Below are positions 56,105 to 64,000 of a DNA stretch of 64,000 nt, in pieces. A program made the position numbers and the translations under genes. The DNA lies in contig LT635553.1 of NCBI GenBank assembly GCA_900120395.1, positions 28,014 through 92,013 of the forward strand, in the 5' to 3' direction. Numbering within the stretch: position 1 is the stretch's first letter; every line of letters begins with the position of its first letter. The DNA comes from Porphyromonadaceae bacterium FC4 (lineage in GTDB: Bacteria > Bacteroidota > Bacteroidia > Bacteroidales > Porphyromonadaceae). A model generated the notes under the pieces. It had not been told where the DNA came from and did not search any database. It saw nothing but the letters and a program-made list of their open reading frames with translations.

Positions 56105-57454
56105 ATGAGTGTACGTAGCAAAGTATTTGTCGCTTTCGTCTGCTTGACTTTCTCTTTTTGCAGCAAACCGGCTAAGATTTCGCTGAATATCAGCGGAAAT
56201 ACCAGTGATGAGCCTGTAGTCCTCTATCTGCCGGATGAAGAGGAGATCAGTATTCCAATCGATGCTTCCGGACAAGGGTCACTCGACCTAGATATCTCCG
56301 AGCCCGTCTACGCCAAGCTAGGGTACCTCTACAGTTCGCGCCTACTGTTTCTTACGCAAGGTACGGATCTGGAGGTTGCATTTGACGCTAAGGAGTTTGC
56401 AGAGCAAGTAAGGATCTCCGGTAAGGGCGCTGAGGAGAATAAGTACCTAAACAGTGGCCGCCTGAGTGCACCGATGATTGATGATTCAAGGTTAGATGAG
56501 CAAGCCTTTCTGAGCAAGTCGGACGAAGCACTGGTGGCAAACTTCAAAGAACTGGACAGCCACCAGCTTTCATCATCGTTCAAGGAATTGGAGGGAAAGC
56601 GGCTGAGGTACTTCACTTACGCTGTCCTGCCTCTTTACCCCCAGTTTCACAAGCGTATCACCGGCGACGACACCTATGAACCATCGGAGTTGTACTGGAG
56701 TAAGCTTCAGAATCTTATGGTGATGGATGCTTCCCTGCTGAGCTTTCAGGACTATCGTTTTTTTGTATCCGAGGCAGCAAGCTTACTTGCGAGGAAGAAA
56801 TATCCGGATCAACGCCCTTTGGATGCGCTTATTAGCTATGTGGAGTCGGACGTAACTGATCCTCAGATAGCTGAGTTTTTGATCAACAGGAGGGTATATG
56901 CCCATGTTGAGAGAAACGGATCCACCGCTGCTGAGACCTACCGGGAAGCCTTTTACCGCCACGTGACAACACCATCGATGGTGGAGCGCTTCGAAGAACT
57001 GTGTGAGCAATGGGAAAGTCTGGAACCAGGGAGACCTTCACCCGAGTTCACAAGCTCTGATGTGGATGGTAAAGAGTATCGGCTTGTAGACTTTCGAGGG
57101 AAGTACCTATATATAGACGTGTGGGCAACTTGGTGCGGTCCATGCCAATACCAAATACCCTATCTAAAAAAACTGGAAGAGAGGTATGAGGGTAAGGATA
57201 TCTACTTCGTAAGCATATCTTGTGACGCAGATCGCACAGCATGGGAGGAGAAGGTGAAGAGTGGCATGACAGGTATACAGCTTCACTTCGATGAGGGGGA
57301 TACCTTCATGAAGCAATACATGATCAACGGTATTCCACGCTTTATCCTGCTGGATAAAGAGGGTAAGATCATATCTTCAGACATGAGCCGCCCCTCTGAC
57401 CCAAAGACGATCGAAAGATTGGACCAATTGCTAAACGATGACCCTACAAAATAG
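56105..57454 (+). CDS. TlpA/ResA-like thioredoxin lipoprotein
   Basis: 449 residues. A signal peptide ends in the lipobox-like TFSFC-S (Cys19). A ~290-residue N-terminal region with a beta-rich start (DUF4369-like position: KISLNISGNTSDEPVVLYLPDEEEISIPID) and helices precedes a C-terminal thioredoxin domain. The redox pair is Cys344 and Cys347 in ATWCGPC; the cis-Pro is in MINGIPRFILLDKEGKII. It faces the periplasm and should reduce or rearrange disulfides. It precedes a SusC gene by 13 bases, so it probably serves the same import pathway. Confidence 0.88.
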   Translation: MSVRSKVFVAFVCLTFSFCSKPAKISLNISGNTSDEPVVLYLPDEEEISIPIDASGQGSLDLDISEPVYAKLGYLYSSRLLFLTQGTDLEVAFDAKEFAEQVRISGKGAEENKYLNSGRLSAPMIDDSRLDEQAFLSKSDEALVANFKELDSHQLSSSFKELEGKRLRYFTYAVLPLYPQFHKRITGDDTYEPSELYWSKLQNLMVMDASLLSFQDYRFFVSEAASLLARKKYPDQRPLDALISYVESDVTDPQIAEFLINRRVYAHVERNGSTAAETYREAFYRHVTTPSMVERFEELCEQWESLEPGRPSPEFTSSDVDGKEYRLVDFRGKYLYIDVWATWCGPCQYQIPYLKKLEERYEGKDIYFVSISCDADRTAWEEKVKSGMTGIQLHFDEGDTFMKQYMINGIPRFILLDKEGKIISSDMSRPSDPKTIERLDQLLNDDPTK

Positions 57455-57467
57455 TTTTATTTTTCAC

Positions 57468-60400
57468 ATGAATAAGAAGTTGATAAACATGAGCAGGTCT
57501 CGAAAAATGACTTCGTTCTTCTATCTGATGCTTTTATGTCTTGGCTTGTATGGACCAGTCACTCATGCGGAGACTGCCAATGATCTAGAGATGCTCTCCT
57601 CAACAACCCTGCAGCGTGATGTCGTGACCATCTCGGGAGTGGTGACTGATGACCGTGGAGAGACGCTGATCGGTGCCACCATATCTGTGAGGGAGACTAA
57701 AAAAGGGACCGTGACAGATATTGACGGGCACTTCACCCTAGATGTACGAGTTGGCGACACACTGGTCGTATCGTATATCGGCATGAAGACCCGTGAAGTA
57801 AAAGTAGAGAGAGGCAAGAAAGAGTACCTCATACAGCTGGATACAGATACTGCCATGCTGGACGAGGTGATGGTGACAGGCTATCAGACCCTCTCAAAGG
57901 AGCGCTCCACGGGTGCTTTTTCCAACATCTCATCTGAGCAACTGCAGCTAAAACGCATGGACGGTCTATCGTCCATGCTGGAGGGACAGGTTGCGGGATA
58001 TGTGGGTGGACGTGTCCGCGGAATCACAACCATGAACGCTGTTGCCAACCCGATGGTGGTGATCGATGGCTTCCCTGTCGAAAACACAACTCTGGATAAG
58101 ATCGGTCGAACCTCCGAGAGCATGCCCGATCTAAACCCTGAGGACATCGAGAGTGTGACCGTGCTAAAAGATGCAGCAGCAGCCTCGATTTACGGCGCCC
58201 GTGCAGCAAATGGTGTGATTGTGATCACGACTAAGAGGGCTAAGGAGGGTAAGGCGGAAGTAAGCTTTTCCTCCACCCTCACATTGCACCCCTACTCTCT
58301 CTACAAAGAAAACCGCACCAATGCCGCTGATGTGATCGCTATGGAGCGTGAGTGGGCAGCATCAGCACTGAGCACACCGCAGGATGCTGCCGCACAAGCT
58401 GCAGATCTGCGTGAGAATGGCTCATACCCCAGTCTAGGTGTCAATACCCTACTAGACATGTACACTGGGAAGATCAGTATGGAGGAGGGCAATCGGATAC
58501 TGGACCGCTTGGCTTCAACCGGCTATCGCTACTACAACCAGGCGGAGAAGTACGGTAAGCGCAACCCCTTTTACCAGCAGTATAATCTCCGTGTGGGCAA
58601 AACTACCGGTCGCAATAGTTTTAGCTTCTCTACGACCTACTGGGACAACAAGTACGAGGACATCAGCCACGCCGACCGGAAGCTAGGGATCAATGTCAAC
58701 AACTCACTCAATCTGACTGACCAGATTCGGTTTGATACCGGCATCTATCTCAAATATGGGCGGGATGAGAGTGGAACGTACAATCTATTGAGCCCGGGCT
58801 TTGCATTCAAGCCCTACGACTCTTTGGTCAACGAAGATGGAAGCCACTTCGTAGCTCCTTCTCAGATCGACAAGTCCCGGCGCGACCAGATCGATGAGTA
58901 TGGTCTATACTCCGAGGAACTGGTTCCGATGGACGAGCTAAACTATGGACACAATAAGTCCAAGATGTTTGAGACACGAGCCTTTGCAAAGCTGAATGTC
59001 GACTTGGCATCCTGGCTGAGCTACAATACGATGTTCCAGTACGAGACAAATAATTCAGATCTTCAGTTGCTCAAGGAGAAGCAGTCCAACTACATGCGTA
59101 CACGCATCAATGACTTCACCGGCGAAAACCCCTACATAGGTGGACTGGAGTACAATCTTCCGAATGGCGACTCTTTCTACACGTTGCGCAACAGTAAGCG
59201 CAGTTACGACTTCCGCCAGCAGTTGAATATAGACCAAACATTCAACGAGAATCACAATCTCGTGTGGATTCTAGGACAAGAACTCCGACACGCTCTGATC
59301 AACTTTGACGAAAACACCGTCTATGGATACGATCCATCGCTCATGACATGGCAAAATTTCAATGTCAAAGATCTAGCATACTTCTCCGGACTGCTTGGAG
59401 CAGCACAGCTAGATCAAAACAGCATTGCATCATCTCGCGAGCTACTCAACCGGTTTGTGTCGTTTTACTCCAATGCTTCCTACACCTACGCCGACAAGTA
59501 CGTCTTTTCGGCAAGCATCCGCTGGGACCGTTCCAATCTATGGGGGACCAACTCCAAGTATCAAAATAAGCCGCTATGGTCAGTCGGTGGAAGCTGGAAC
59601 CTCAACAAAGAAGACTTCTTCCGAGTAGATGGGGTGGACATGCTGAAGCTCCGTGCCTCCTACGGTATTGGAGGTAATATCGGTCGTAACACAGCACCAT
59701 ACCTTGTGGCGTCCTACTACCCTTCCAACCTAGTAGATGGCATGGCAGGATCCGTACAGAGCCCACCGAATAAGGATATACGGTGGGAAAAAACGACCAC
59801 GTTCAACGCCGGTGCCGACTTCGCCGTTTTGAACCATCGCTTATCCGGAAGTATTGAGTACTACCACAAGAATAGTGTTGATCTGCTTGCCGCTATCAAC
59901 GGAAGTCCGACTCAGGGGTTTGGCTATGCCACTCTGATGACCAACAATGGTGAGATGCTGAACCACGGAGTCGAACTAACCCTCAATGGAGAGGTTCTTA
60001 GGAAGCCCGACTTTAGCTGGGATATCTCTCTGCTCTACTCTTATAACCAAAATAAGGTGACGCACATCAGCGTTGAGCCTTCACTTTGGGACAGCAGGAT
60101 CAATATGCCCACGAGCTACCCGATGGTTGGCAAGCCTCTCCATGGGATCTATGCCTACAAGTGGGCGGGGCTCAACGACAAGGGTGATCCACAGGTGTAC
60201 GATGCGGAGGGCAACATCACCGACGGCCCTACTCGAGACTACAAGGCTCTCGCTTACTGCGGTACGACCATTCCGGTGCACAACGCCTCACTGACGAATG
60301 TGCTGCGCTATAAAGACTTTGAGTTTTCAGCTCTGTTGATCCTGAATGCCGGACACAAGCTGCGCGCAAGCAATATCCCGAGTATCAACATGGCAAATGG

Positions 60401-60755
60401 ACGAATCTCCACCACTGCCAAGAGTATTGTAGATCGTTGGCAGCAGACCGGTGATACCACCGATGTGCCGAGATTGCTCTTCTCCAACGATACCGAGAAC
60501 TACAACACCCACCGCTCCGAGCTCTTCCGGTACTCCGATCTATTCGTCTACAACGCTTCGAATATCCATCTGCGCAACTTATCTTTTGCTTACAGGGTAC
60601 CTACCGAGTGGTGCAAGAAAGTCTACCTATCTAGCGCACGACTTCAGTTCAACGTAGAGAATGTGGCAACTTTTGCCTTTGACCGCAAGGCACACTATGA
60701 CCTAGGGGGCAAAGTAAAGCCAAACTATGTCTGGGGATTGCATCTGAGCTTCTAA
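57468..60755 (+). CDS. SusC/RagA-type TonB-dependent transporter, fourth pair
   Basis: 1095 residues from ATG 57468 (MNKKLINMSRSRKMTSFFYLML, signal peptide to THAE); an earlier ATG lies inside the thioredoxin gene. A regulatory beta-domain (ISGVVTDDRGETLIGATISVRE), the variant signature AMLDEVMVTGYQTLSKERSTGAF and a plug (SVTVLKDAAAASIYGARAANGVIVITTKRA) come next, and the barrel ends in LHLSF. SusC proteins with this TGYQTLSKERSTGAF motif often accompany thioredoxins or peptidases, which hints at peptide and not glycan import (inference). SusD follows after 6 bases. Confidence 0.94.
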   Translation: MNKKLINMSRSRKMTSFFYLMLLCLGLYGPVTHAETANDLEMLSSTTLQRDVVTISGVVTDDRGETLIGATISVRETKKGTVTDIDGHFTLDVRVGDTLVVSYIGMKTREVKVERGKKEYLIQLDTDTAMLDEVMVTGYQTLSKERSTGAFSNISSEQLQLKRMDGLSSMLEGQVAGYVGGRVRGITTMNAVANPMVVIDGFPVENTTLDKIGRTSESMPDLNPEDIESVTVLKDAAAASIYGARAANGVIVITTKRAKEGKAEVSFSSTLTLHPYSLYKENRTNAADVIAMEREWAASALSTPQDAAAQAADLRENGSYPSLGVNTLLDMYTGKISMEEGNRILDRLASTGYRYYNQAEKYGKRNPFYQQYNLRVGKTTGRNSFSFSTTYWDNKYEDISHADRKLGINVNNSLNLTDQIRFDTGIYLKYGRDESGTYNLLSPGFAFKPYDSLVNEDGSHFVAPSQIDKSRRDQIDEYGLYSEELVPMDELNYGHNKSKMFETRAFAKLNVDLASWLSYNTMFQYETNNSDLQLLKEKQSNYMRTRINDFTGENPYIGGLEYNLPNGDSFYTLRNSKRSYDFRQQLNIDQTFNENHNLVWILGQELRHALINFDENTVYGYDPSLMTWQNFNVKDLAYFSGLLGAAQLDQNSIASSRELLNRFVSFYSNASYTYADKYVFSASIRWDRSNLWGTNSKYQNKPLWSVGGSWNLNKEDFFRVDGVDMLKLRASYGIGGNIGRNTAPYLVASYYPSNLVDGMAGSVQSPPNKDIRWEKTTTFNAGADFAVLNHRLSGSIEYYHKNSVDLLAAINGSPTQGFGYATLMTNNGEMLNHGVELTLNGEVLRKPDFSWDISLLYSYNQNKVTHISVEPSLWDSRINMPTSYPMVGKPLHGIYAYKWAGLNDKGDPQVYDAEGNITDGPTRDYKALAYCGTTIPVHNASLTNVLRYKDFEFSALLILNAGHKLRASNIPSINMANGRISTTAKSIVDRWQQTGDTTDVPRLLFSNDTENYNTHRSELFRYSDLFVYNASNIHLRNLSFAYRVPTEWCKKVYLSSARLQFNVENVATFAFDRKAHYDLGGKVKPNYVWGLHLSF

Positions 60756-60761
60756 AGTAAA

Positions 60762-62213
60762 ATGAATATGAAAAATCGAAATATAACGATACTAAGCACT
60801 CTTCTATTTTTTGCGGCAACACTATCGATTACCGCATGTGACCGTTACTTGGGAGATGTCCCCAAGGGGCAAAAGATCCCGGAGACGTGGGAGGACTACA
60901 ACGCCTTCATACGAAATAACTTCTCCTACCACTACCGGGATCCCGATCAGCTCGCAATATTGGTGGGTGACATCTTCAAGGTGCCCGCAGCGGTGACCAG
61001 TCCATCGCTCACTCGTACCAACTACTATGCGGATGAGTCGGTAAAAAGAGTGGACGTCATGTCCGGCAATGACAAGAACCCGTACTTCAATGCCTATGAG
61101 GGACTCTTTGCTTGGAACCTCATCGTCGAAGACGGACCCAATGTCACAGAATGTACAGAGGCGCAGAGACGACAGCTCATCGCTCAAGGTCGTGTACTCA
61201 GAGCCATGCACTACTTCTACCTGACCAATTTCTATGCCGATCAATACAGTGAGGCAACCAAGGATAAGCTATCCGTACCGCTGGTTACTTCCGCATCGGT
61301 AGAGGCTCTATCACCCCAGGTGACACTTGAGGAGATCTACAAGTACATGCTCAACGACCTGCACCAAGCGATTGAGGATCTACCCACCCGAGGTGAGACT
61401 ATCCTGCATCCTAGTCTAGCCCTTGGCTACGGCATGCTGGCTCGAGTGTACTTGTCTATGGGAGACTACGAGCAGGCACTAAAAAATGCCTCACTTGCCC
61501 TCGAACAAAACGACCAACTCTTTGACTGGATCAAACTCTATGAAAACAACAAGGAGCGCTATGACAACCCCAGAGACTACACCTCTGGAGTAGTAGGGAA
61601 TCCTGAGACCGATAATGTAGAGAACTACATCTATGGCTACGGGTCATCAACTACCGGCTGGAGTGGGTTGAAGAATGTCTCCTATGCCATCTCTCCTGAG
61701 CGCGCCGCACGCTTTGAGCCCGGAGACACTCGGTTGCTCACGCACTGGAAGTCCAGACGGTCAGCTTCCGGCATTCCCTACTATGCCGGGATCTATGCCC
61801 TAGAGATGAATAAGGGAGGCATGCGCTCTCCGGAGATGTACTACATCAAGGCTGAGTGTCTCGCACGAAAAGGAGGCGAAGCGAATATCAAGGAAGCGAT
61901 GAACCTCGTGAATAAGGTACGCAAGACACGCATCCTACCAGAGTATTATGAGGACTGGACCGCTACCACGACCAAGGAGGCGGTTGAGAAAATCATAAGG
62001 GACAAAGAGAGCGAGTATATCCAGACACAAGTCATTTTCTGCGACTACCGACGATTGAATAACGATCCGGAGTATGCCCGTGACTTTCCCCGTGTCATCG
62101 ACGGGAAGACCTATACACTGACGTCTCGCTCCCATCTCTGGACTATGCCTTTCCCGCTCGAGGCTGTCTCCAATCCTGGAAACGGGAAGATTGTCCAAAA
62201 CGTGGACAAGTAA
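60762..62213 (+). CDS. SusD/RagB-like lipoprotein, fourth pair
   Basis: 483 residues with lipobox Cys26 (LSITAC-D). It opens DRYLGDVPKGQKIPETWEDYNAFI, a form seen in SusD proteins paired with this SusC subtype. TPR-like helices (RQLIAQGRVLRAMHYFYLTNFYADQY; LALGYGMLARVYLSMGDYEQALKNAS) follow. The C-terminal part is shorter than in the other three SusD proteins here. It is the lid protein of the fourth SusC. Confidence 0.92.
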   Translation: MNMKNRNITILSTLLFFAATLSITACDRYLGDVPKGQKIPETWEDYNAFIRNNFSYHYRDPDQLAILVGDIFKVPAAVTSPSLTRTNYYADESVKRVDVMSGNDKNPYFNAYEGLFAWNLIVEDGPNVTECTEAQRRQLIAQGRVLRAMHYFYLTNFYADQYSEATKDKLSVPLVTSASVEALSPQVTLEEIYKYMLNDLHQAIEDLPTRGETILHPSLALGYGMLARVYLSMGDYEQALKNASLALEQNDQLFDWIKLYENNKERYDNPRDYTSGVVGNPETDNVENYIYGYGSSTTGWSGLKNVSYAISPERAARFEPGDTRLLTHWKSRRSASGIPYYAGIYALEMNKGGMRSPEMYYIKAECLARKGGEANIKEAMNLVNKVRKTRILPEYYEDWTATTTKEAVEKIIRDKESEYIQTQVIFCDYRRLNNDPEYARDFPRVIDGKTYTLTSRSHLWTMPFPLEAVSNPGNGKIVQNVDK

Positions 62214-62236
62214 AAAGACCTGTTCATCATTTGCAT

Positions 62237-62278
62237 CACTCCTCGGGCGTAGACCAAGTGTTCTACCTCCGGGGAGTG
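62237..62278 (+). terminator. Terminator of the thioredoxin-SusC-SusD operon
   Basis: Arms CACTCC-T-CGG and CCG-G-GGAGTG with an inner GTAG/CTAC. A TTATTTTAT tract follows. Confidence 0.65.
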
Positions 62279-62461
62279 GTTATTTTATACAGCTACCCTT
62301 GCAGACCTTTCACAACTCATGAATCAGCTAGACACCGATGAGGAAGAGGCGTTTTACCTTTGGTAGATAATCCTCAACAGATCGGATGCGCGCAACAAAG
62401 ACTCGTACATCGTTGATAAACAGAAAGATAGACGCTCTAAAAAAAGAAGGTGGCGGAGGGC

Positions 62462-62554
62462 AAAAAAGTTTCCTACTGGAAACCGTTTGCTTCTATCCGT
62501 CAAATCGTTTTCTTTCCTACTGGAAACATTTCCCTACTATCTGTCAAATTTTTT
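62462..62554 (+). repeat. Dispersed intergenic repeat, copy 9
   Basis: TTTCC starts at 62469 and 62513, 44 bases apart. The boxes are CTTCTATCCGTCAAAT and a variant CTACTATCTGTCAAATTT. Confidence 0.9.
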
Positions 62555-62887
62555 GCCCCGTTCTGCAGCTTTTGGGTAACACCATAGCATCTAGGAATAT
62601 ATTTTCAATGAGGAAGAATTCCTTGTGGTGTCAACTACCGAGGAAGTCTCGGTAGTTCAGCAAGAGGGTAACAAGATCTAAAAGGAGCACCAACTCGGAG
62701 AGGAATTAGGAGGGCATAATCAACAATGTCTGTCCTTTAGCTCATTTCCCCAAATCAGGGCGCAACAACATCTAAGTGCAGCAGCGCGGCGAGCCAAAAC
62801 GGAGGTGGTTTATTTTAGATATTTTGGCTATAATAGTGCTGCCCGAGTCCGGTCCGGATTTGGGGTCAAGAGAGAGAAGACGACTTT
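62555..62887 (+). other. Non-coding gap with one strong hairpin
   Basis: AACTACCGAG-GAAGT-CTCGGTAGTT at 62633-62657 is a perfect 10-bp stem without a T-run. Nothing else is recognisable; no gene is evident. Confidence 0.5.
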
Positions 62888-63405
62888 ATGAAGACAATCC
62901 GTACCAATAAGATGCCCTTGCGGCTGCTGATGCTGGTCGTGGGGCATACATCATGGGGCTTGGGGTCGCGCTATCCATCCGCTCCGCACTCGGGACCACG
63001 CCGGTCTCCTCCGTCCCCTATGTGCTGAGCCTGGCGGTCCCGGGCTTGAGTGTCGGGACCTTTACGATCCTGATGAATGTCCTCTTTGTGTTCGCCCAGT
63101 GGCTCATCCTCAGGGAGGGATTTGGCAAGCGCCACCTGCTGCAGATCCCTGCGGTGGTGCTGTACGGTCTCTTTACCGACCTCAATCTCTGGCTCCTCTC
63201 CGGATGTCTCCCCGATCACTACCCGTACAAGCTGCTGCTGGCTCTACTGAGCTGTGCGGTGATGGCGGTGGGGAGAAAACAGTCTGGCAGGGCGAACAGA
63301 GACAAGGAAATAAACGGATTTCCAGCTTTTGCCTCCTCATACAACGCCCCTCAATGCCCAGCTGTAGGGTGGGTCATCAGGGAAGGACGGTGGATGCTGT
63401 CCTAG
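62888..63405 (+). pseudogene. Broken YitT/YczE-type membrane protein gene
   Basis: ATG 62888 opens a typical start (MKTIRTNKMPLRLLMLVVG) that is out of frame with the rest. From 62953 the other frame reads the conserved family core: MGLGVALSIRSALGTTPVSSVPYVLSL, LSVGTFTILMNVLFVFAQWLILR, LLQIPAVVLYGLFTDL. A frameshift lies at about 62944-62953. After CAVMAVG (about 63275) the similarity ends and the tail is unrelated, so the 3' part of the gene, normally ~200 codons, is also missing. Two lesions make function unlikely. Confidence 0.8.
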
Positions 63406-63426
63406 ATTTTTTGTCGCGTCTGGTAC

Positions 63427-63454
63427 TATGTTATACAACATATTGCTATATTTG
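63427..63454 (+). promoter_or_regulatory. Promoter with palindrome before the ABC transporter gene
   Basis: TATATTTG at 63447-63454 fits the -7 box. Just upstream is TATGTT-ATAC-AACATA (63427-63442), a 6-bp-arm palindrome that may bind a repressor. Confidence 0.5.
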
Positions 63455-63562
63455 TGTCAGTGAAACCTGTAAGGCTTGGGGCGACTGCCTGTGTGCCCGA
63501 GACAAGGCAAGGAGCAACAAAGCGAGATACAGAGAACGACACACAATATATATAGCACAGCG

Positions 63563-64000
63563 ATGAATCCGGTAATTGAGATAAAAGATCTACACAAGAC
63601 CTACCCCGGGGCGCAGCCTCTGCATGTCCTGAAGGGGGTCTCGCTCAGCGTACAAAAGGGAGAGATGGTGGCTCTGATGGGTGCCAGTGGATCGGGCAAG
63701 AGTACGCTGCTCAATATCCTGGGCATCCTGGATACCTACGACCGGGGCTCGTACCACCTCGATGGTCAGCTGATCGAGGACTTAGACGAAAACAGAGCGG
63801 CAGAGATGAGGGGTAAATTCATTGGGTTTGTCTTCCAGTCTTTTAACCTTATTAGTTTCAAGAACGCACTTGAGAATGTGGCTCTGCCGCTCTACTATCA
63901 GGGCGTGCCGCGCAAGGAACGCAACAAGCTGGCAGAGGAGTACCTCGACAAGGTGGGGCTCCTCGACTGGAAGCACCACCTGCCGAACGAGCTCTCCGGC
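63563..64000 (+). CDS. ABC transporter ATP-binding protein, LolD/MacB-type (partial, runs off the window)
   Basis: First 146 residues of an ATPase: VIEIKDLHKTYPG, Walker A GASGSGKSTLL and the Q-loop FVFQSFNLISFKNALENVALPLYYQGV; the window ends at the signature LPNELSG. The motif LLNILGILDTYDRGSYHLDG places it with the MacB/LolD/FtsE group, which handles lipoproteins, macrolides or peptides. Permease genes are expected just beyond the window. Confidence 0.92.
   Translation, partial: MNPVIEIKDLHKTYPGAQPLHVLKGVSLSVQKGEMVALMGASGSGKSTLLNILGILDTYDRGSYHLDGQLIEDLDENRAAEMRGKFIGFVFQSFNLISFKNALENVALPLYYQGVPRKERNKLAEEYLDKVGLLDWKHHLPNELSG

Noticed and set aside
3811-62554. CRISPR array interpretation of the dispersed repeats
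   Set aside because: Copies are kilobases apart with no regular spacers and no cas genes; each copy has just two half-units.

Overview
The window looks like chromosome from a member of the Bacteroidota, most probably a Porphyromonas-like organism of moderate GC content. The grounds are four SusC/SusD outer-membrane import pairs, promoters with the Bacteroidota -7 box TAnnTTTG, an HmuY-type heme-binding lipoprotein, diaminopimelate synthesis through DapL, and an operon pairing an ECF sigma factor with a beta-barrel protein. Genus assignment is inference; no rRNA or tRNA gene was seen.

Layout. 1-3.8 kb is accessory DNA: an intact tyrosine recombinase, a small membrane/coiled-coil protein, a DUF4143-type AAA ATPase with palindromes at its start, a broken second integrase and a ClbS/DfsB-family gene. 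4.2-14.8 kb is a six-gene locus for N-glycan capture: SusC, SusD, a catalytically dead GH18-like lipoprotein, a DUF1735-LamG lipoprotein, a DUF1735-GH18 endo-beta-N-acetylglucosaminidase, and a large Ig-repeat lipoprotein. 15.2-20.0 kb is a second SusC/SusD pair. 20.7-27.0 kb is a TetR-controlled RND efflux operon (tetR, tolC-like, adaptor, pump). 27.3-33.7 kb is housekeeping: mutS, a K+/H+ antiporter, dapF, dapL. 33.9-36.7 kb has a trans-envelope beta-barrel protein with its ECF sigma factor, and a NigD-like lipoprotein. 36.8-37.3 kb is a GC-rich cluster of nested hairpins. 37.6-42.3 kb is a third SusC/SusD pair whose SusC is frameshifted inside a run of eight G. 42.9-45.7 kb encodes an HmuY-leucine-rich-repeat fusion and a lipoprotein hydrolase. 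45.9-50.0 kb is sufBCD with a CvpA-like gene. 50.5-55.4 kb is rimP-nusA-infB. 56.1-62.2 kb is a thioredoxin lipoprotein with a fourth SusC/SusD pair. 62.9-64.0 kb holds a broken YitT/YczE-type gene and the start of an ABC transporter gene.

Three things cut across the gene map. (1) A dispersed repeat of about 90 bp occurs nine times, always between genes. Each copy is a tandem pair of a small hairpin plus a conserved CTACTATCCGTCAAAT box, with a period of 44 nt wherever it was counted. (2) The second and third SusC genes share a nearly identical leader, promoter and signal-peptide region, each with a run of eight G; one is in frame and one is out of frame, which suggests phase variation. (3) Several operons end in hairpins sharing the stem GGGTGTGTC.

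All gene calls rest on reading the translated sequence and recalling family motifs; no database search was run.
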